Position numbers and translations under genes: made by a program
Shown here: positions 60,401 through 64,000 of the stretch, piece by piece
Numbering within the stretch: position 1 is the first letter of the stretch
How the letters are laid out: each line of letters opens with the position of its first letter
Assembly (NCBI RefSeq): GCF_030867145.1
Contig: NC_134415.1
Location: forward strand, 13,804,417-13,868,416
DNA: 64,000 bases
Source: Opisthocomus hoazin
Lineage: Eukaryota > Chordata > Aves > Opisthocomiformes > Opisthocomidae
Direction: 5' to 3'
The notes under the pieces: generated by a model
What the model saw: only the letters and a program-made list of their open reading frames with translations
What the model was told of the DNA's origin: nothing
Databases searched by the model: none

Positions 60401-62430
60401 CTTTTGATTACGGTACTGGCAGTAAAACTTTAAATGGTATTTTTGACACACAACATTGAAGGAATATGTGGGATTATTCAGCTTTTAAAGTAGAGGTTTT
60501 TTCAGTCCCTGACCACAGTTACGATTTTTTTTTTTTGTATTGGTGACCTGCTTCACATTTACAATTTTCCAGCAGTTGCAGGTATTTATGGTGTCTGCAT
60601 TTATGGTAACTGGTAAATGCTGCTCTATTAGTACTTTTGTCACCTCCATTTCCCTTATGAGCTGTTCAGTAACAATCATAAGGCAGGAAAGTATATTAAA
60701 ATGATACTGAAAAAGAGAAATCAGAGGTCTTCTCGAAAAGAGAAGCATAAATGTATCTGTTGTATGCAAGAGATGGCTCCCTTGTGTGTGTTCAAGGTGT
60801 CAATAACGCAACCTAAAAGGAAAAGAATTCTGGTACTAAATTATAATAAAAGTAAAATGGGATCAAAGCAGACATAACTGAGCTCAATTTTCTCATTTAG
60901 AAAATGCAAGCATTTCAAATTGCAGCATTATGCAGTACATTAATTGGAAAGATAATTAATGTTGAATTACAACAGAAGTGCTGTAGAAGTACAGAGCGCA
61001 TGTGACATCCACAGGAACATCAAAGAATTTTTTTCTGAGGGTAGGCTGTCTGTTAGAAAAGATGCCAAATGGATTTATAATGAAGGAGGCCATGAAATAC
61101 AGTCATCACCATCTTGTTATGACAGCAGATGCCTGGACTTGTGTTCTAATGTTTTTTTTTGTAAAAGTCCTAACACTTTGATCTGAATTTTGGCTGAACA
61201 ATCACCTTTGGTGGGGATTAGCACCTTCTGTTTTACCCTTAATGCACTGTGGAGCTTGGCAGTGTACACTGGAAGTGTTGAAATGAGACTGCTCAGTGAT
61301 TGTGACGGACGTTAATATTGTCACGATTAACGCAAAGGAGAGAAATGGAGAACAACGTTATGAATGAGAGCGTAGTGTATCAGTGCGGTGTCTGAGTACA
61401 TTGCTAGAGCACTCTGGTAAAATGTTATTTACGTTCAGACATTTATGGTCATGGATACAATTGTCCTGCATTGCTATTGCACTTTGTAATACTTGTAGAT
61501 TGGATAATATGAAGTATTAGCTGATAAAATACTCAGTTTGCATCTGAATGGAAAGTTTTTGGTATGGTCATTTGGCTTCTGCACAAACTTTAGAGGCTTG
61601 AGGAAGACAGAAAATGAGTCTCTGACTTTACTCAAAACATGAGGCAGTCTGCAGCAGTCGGGAAATGAAAGGAGGCTGGGAAACTGGTGTCTTGGGAGGC
61701 TTCTGTACTTGTGAATAATATAAGTGTACTGACATATGCTTGTGGGCTCTGCAGCGAGTTCCCTGCTGTTTTGCATTTTAGAAGCCAGTGAAGCTGTTTT
61801 CATTGCTAAAACACTCATTAGCGTTCCCTCAGCAGGTAAATAAGTCACAGTTTCATTATTGTGTATTTCTGATATATCCATAGGCAATGTGTTTATATTC
61901 AGAGGAAAAAATGAAATACAAGATAATCTTAGGCATTAGCCACATGTTCCCAAAAATGTAAAAAAACCTCCCAATAATGAACCAAAAATGGATGCTTGTA
62001 TTCTTCCCTCTTCTTCATTTCTTTTCTGCAGGCACAGAGAGCGATCAGAATAACTTCTGCAGATGACGGGGCCAGTCTCTTTTGTTCTTTGGGCAAGTAT
62101 TTATGCCGACTACAATTTCCTTTTTCTTTCCGGTCTCCCAGCACAATCCACCCTGTTTTTTCCTGATGGCATGGGATCTTTTTTTTCTGACAGTTACTTA
62201 TTCAGAAAACTGTTTCTTTTTCTTCTTTTTGTTTATTTCTCGTAGTTTTTTTTTCCCTTGGCAAGCCACTGTGTTTGTCCTCTCTTGAACGTGTAAGCTT
62301 CTGGACCCCCACCTTTCTTGCTGGCGTGGTATGGGAGAGGCCCAAGTATCCATTTGTGCATCACCACAGAAATTTACCGTAACGTTGTGGAGCTGAGGGA
62401 ATATACAAATGGAAGCTTTATGCACCGAGG
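57490..62430. other. Intergenic region downstream of SULT6B1
   Basis: About 5 kb of mostly AT-rich sequence. The open frames (the longest is 159 codons, minus strand, 58254-58733) show no domain, no exon-like borders and no family I recognise. There is a pyrimidine-rich stretch near 62160-62270. Nothing else can be named. Confidence 0.6.
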
Positions 62431-62875
62431 CCGTAATGTGGTGAGGCCTCACGCCAGCGGGCGAGGGGGGCCAGTCTGCCCGTGCCGGGGGCAGGTGGGG
62501 CAGGGGCTGGCGGAGGCTGGTGCAGCCATGATGCCATCGCATAGTCTGAGGTTAAACAGGGCGGCCCTGCCTCAGGAGGACGGGCCGTTGGTGGGAGCAG
62601 GATGAGGAGCGGCGGTGGTGCCCAGGCTTCCCCGTGCCTCAGTCCCTCCAAAATGGGGTGGGGATGCCTGGCAGCATCAGGCCCGATGTGAGTCCCGGGC
62701 CCTCACCGCGCTGAGGGCAAGGAGCGGAGGGAAAACCCCTCCCGTCTCACCTCAGCAGCGGCGGGAATGAGGGTTCTTCCATGGCTGCCTCAGCCTGCAG
62801 GCCTGGGGCTCTCCTGCCGCGGGAGTTGTCTCTCTCGGACTGTCCAACGCCACATGGCCTGCTTTTAAAGGTGAG
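62430..62875. other. GC-rich patch with a short donor-terminated frame
   Basis: A GC-rich, moderately CpG-containing block in AT-rich surroundings. On the + strand an ATG at 62780 opens 30 codons (MAASACRPGALLPRELSLSD...) that run to AAAG|GTGAGA, a consensus donor, near 62869. This may be a first exon or promoter of an uncharted transcript, or simply chance. No homology is recognised. Confidence 0.25.
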
Positions 62876-62949
62876 AGGAGTTCTCCCATGTCTCAAAAAC
62901 ACCGTTCAGCTCTCAGACCACCCTAGGGCAAATACATGGGGGAGTTGGT

Positions 62950-63385
62950 TCACAGAATAGCAGGATGTTCCGGGTTGGAAGGGACCTCTGTGGGTCATCT
63001 AGTCCAACCCCCCTGCTGAAGCAGGGTCACCCAGAGCAGGCTGCACAGGACCTTGTCCAGGCAGGTCTTGAGTATCTCCAGAGAAGGAGACTCCACAACC
63101 TCCCTGGGCAGCCTGTTCCAGTGCTCTGTCACCCTCAGAGGGAAGAAGTTCTTCCTCATGTTCAGATGGAACTTCCTGTTCTTCAGTTTGTGCCCGTTGC
63201 CCCTTGTCCTGCTGCTGGGCACCACTGAAAAGAGTCTGGTTCCCCTCCTGGTGACCTATGTCTGTCCTACAGACCTTGTGTGCTGGCCTGCCTGGTGTGA
63301 GTGGGCGCAGGGCGGTGGTAAATGCGATCCCCCGTGCTTTCTGAAGGACTTTCTGGCAGTAAAGCCCGGCTGTGGTCTAACCAGA
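62950..63385 (-). repeat. CR1 LINE 3' fragment, antisense
   Basis: Reverse complement of CR1: 'gggttggaagggacctctg', 'catctagtccaacccccctg', 'ctgttccagtgctctgtcac' and 'gaagaagttcttcctcatg' are diagnostic. On the minus strand it encodes [20 protein letters not shown] and [15 protein letters not shown], the C-terminal CR1 peptide. It is clear to about 63245 and degraded after that. Confidence 0.95.
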
Positions 63386-64000
63386 GAGAAAAATCACGGC
63401 ATGGGAGGATGTGGGGCATGGGGGCACGCAGCAAGTGAGCGTGGGCAGGAGAGCAGCCCTGAAGGCTGTATGTGTTTGATGGGTGTGTGCACCAGGCGGC
63501 CAGAGATTATAATTTGGAGCAAAAAGCCTTGCGAAGGCTGCCTCTACGGTGATGCTGGTGGGAAATGTGTGTGCGCTGCAGACCCTCAGCAGAGCAACAA
63601 ATGTGTCCGAGTGCCGGGGCTTGCTAGGGCCTCCTACTGTGGTACCGTGAGCACAGTGTTCTTGGCGGAGGAGTAAACCGGACAATAAACTATCAAATGG
63701 GAATGTCTCTGTGGCACTTAATTGCTTTTGCAGGCCTTTTTATGGCTCTCCAGCCCCTGTGCCCTGACTGTTGCCGTTTTAAATAAGCCATCTGAAGCAC
63801 AAGAGACAGGGTGTGTGTTTTACGCACGGGTGGTTGCAGAGTTCCTGTGCAGTGCAGGACGGGCCCTCTAGGGCTCTCTCGTGTAGCATTTTTCACTGCC
63901 AGTGTTTTGAATGGCTTACAATATAGGGCCGTACAAGTGCTTTGTCTGCAAATGAATTGTGTGCTGAAAGCCCAAGGGCACCGAAAGAGACAATAAACGC
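63386..64000. other. Right edge, unassigned
   Basis: Moderately GC-rich sequence after the CR1 copy. AATAAA-type hexamers occur near 63683-63688 and 63991-63996, but without an upstream gene they cannot be interpreted. No gene, RNA or further repeat is recognised. Confidence 0.5.

Noticed and set aside
63053-63676. Plus-strand frame of 207 codons
   Set aside because: Most of its length is antisense CR1 sequence, and the rest shows no domain.

Overview
The window is vertebrate nuclear DNA, almost certainly from a bird. Genes are split by GT-AG introns, the proteins align along their length with vertebrate orthologues recalled from memory, and every interspersed repeat I can name is a CR1 LINE, the dominant retroelement of birds. 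I see no bacterial, phage, CRISPR or plasmid-like features. The species cannot be fixed from the sequence alone.

Layout from left to right: (1) the 3' two thirds of PRKD3 (protein kinase D3) on the + strand, 1169-19023, in 12 exons covering the PH and kinase domains, with its start off the left edge; (2) NDUFAF7 on the - strand, 28453 down to 22561, 10 exons, complete, tail-to-tail with PRKD3; (3) CEBPZ on the + strand, 28671-45445, 16 exons, complete, head-to-head with NDUFAF7 with only 217 bp between the two ATGs; (4) CEBPZOS on the - strand, 47392 down to 45520, 3 short exons, whose last exon lies antisense inside the CEBPZ 3' UTR; (5) SULT6B1 on the + strand, 49934-57428, 7 exons, complete; (6) about 6.5 kb downstream (57490-64000) with no gene I can support, containing a GC-rich patch and a CR1 copy. 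This is the same neighbour order and relative orientation as the human 2p22 block (SULT6B1-CEBPZOS-CEBPZ-NDUFAF7-PRKD3), so it is conserved synteny, not an accessory region.

Functionally the block mixes a signalling kinase, a complex I assembly methyltransferase, a nucleolar 60S biogenesis factor, a small mitochondrial membrane protein and a cytosolic sulfotransferase. They do not form a pathway. What links them is shared regulatory DNA: a CpG-rich bidirectional promoter (NDUFAF7/CEBPZ), overlapping 3' ends (CEBPZ/CEBPZOS) and closely opposed poly(A) signals (PRKD3/NDUFAF7). I found no convincing undescribed biological system. The most unusual structure is a 5'-truncated CR1 at about 48340-49480 bracketed by roughly 135-bp imperfect direct repeats, which reads as an exceptionally long target-site duplication.
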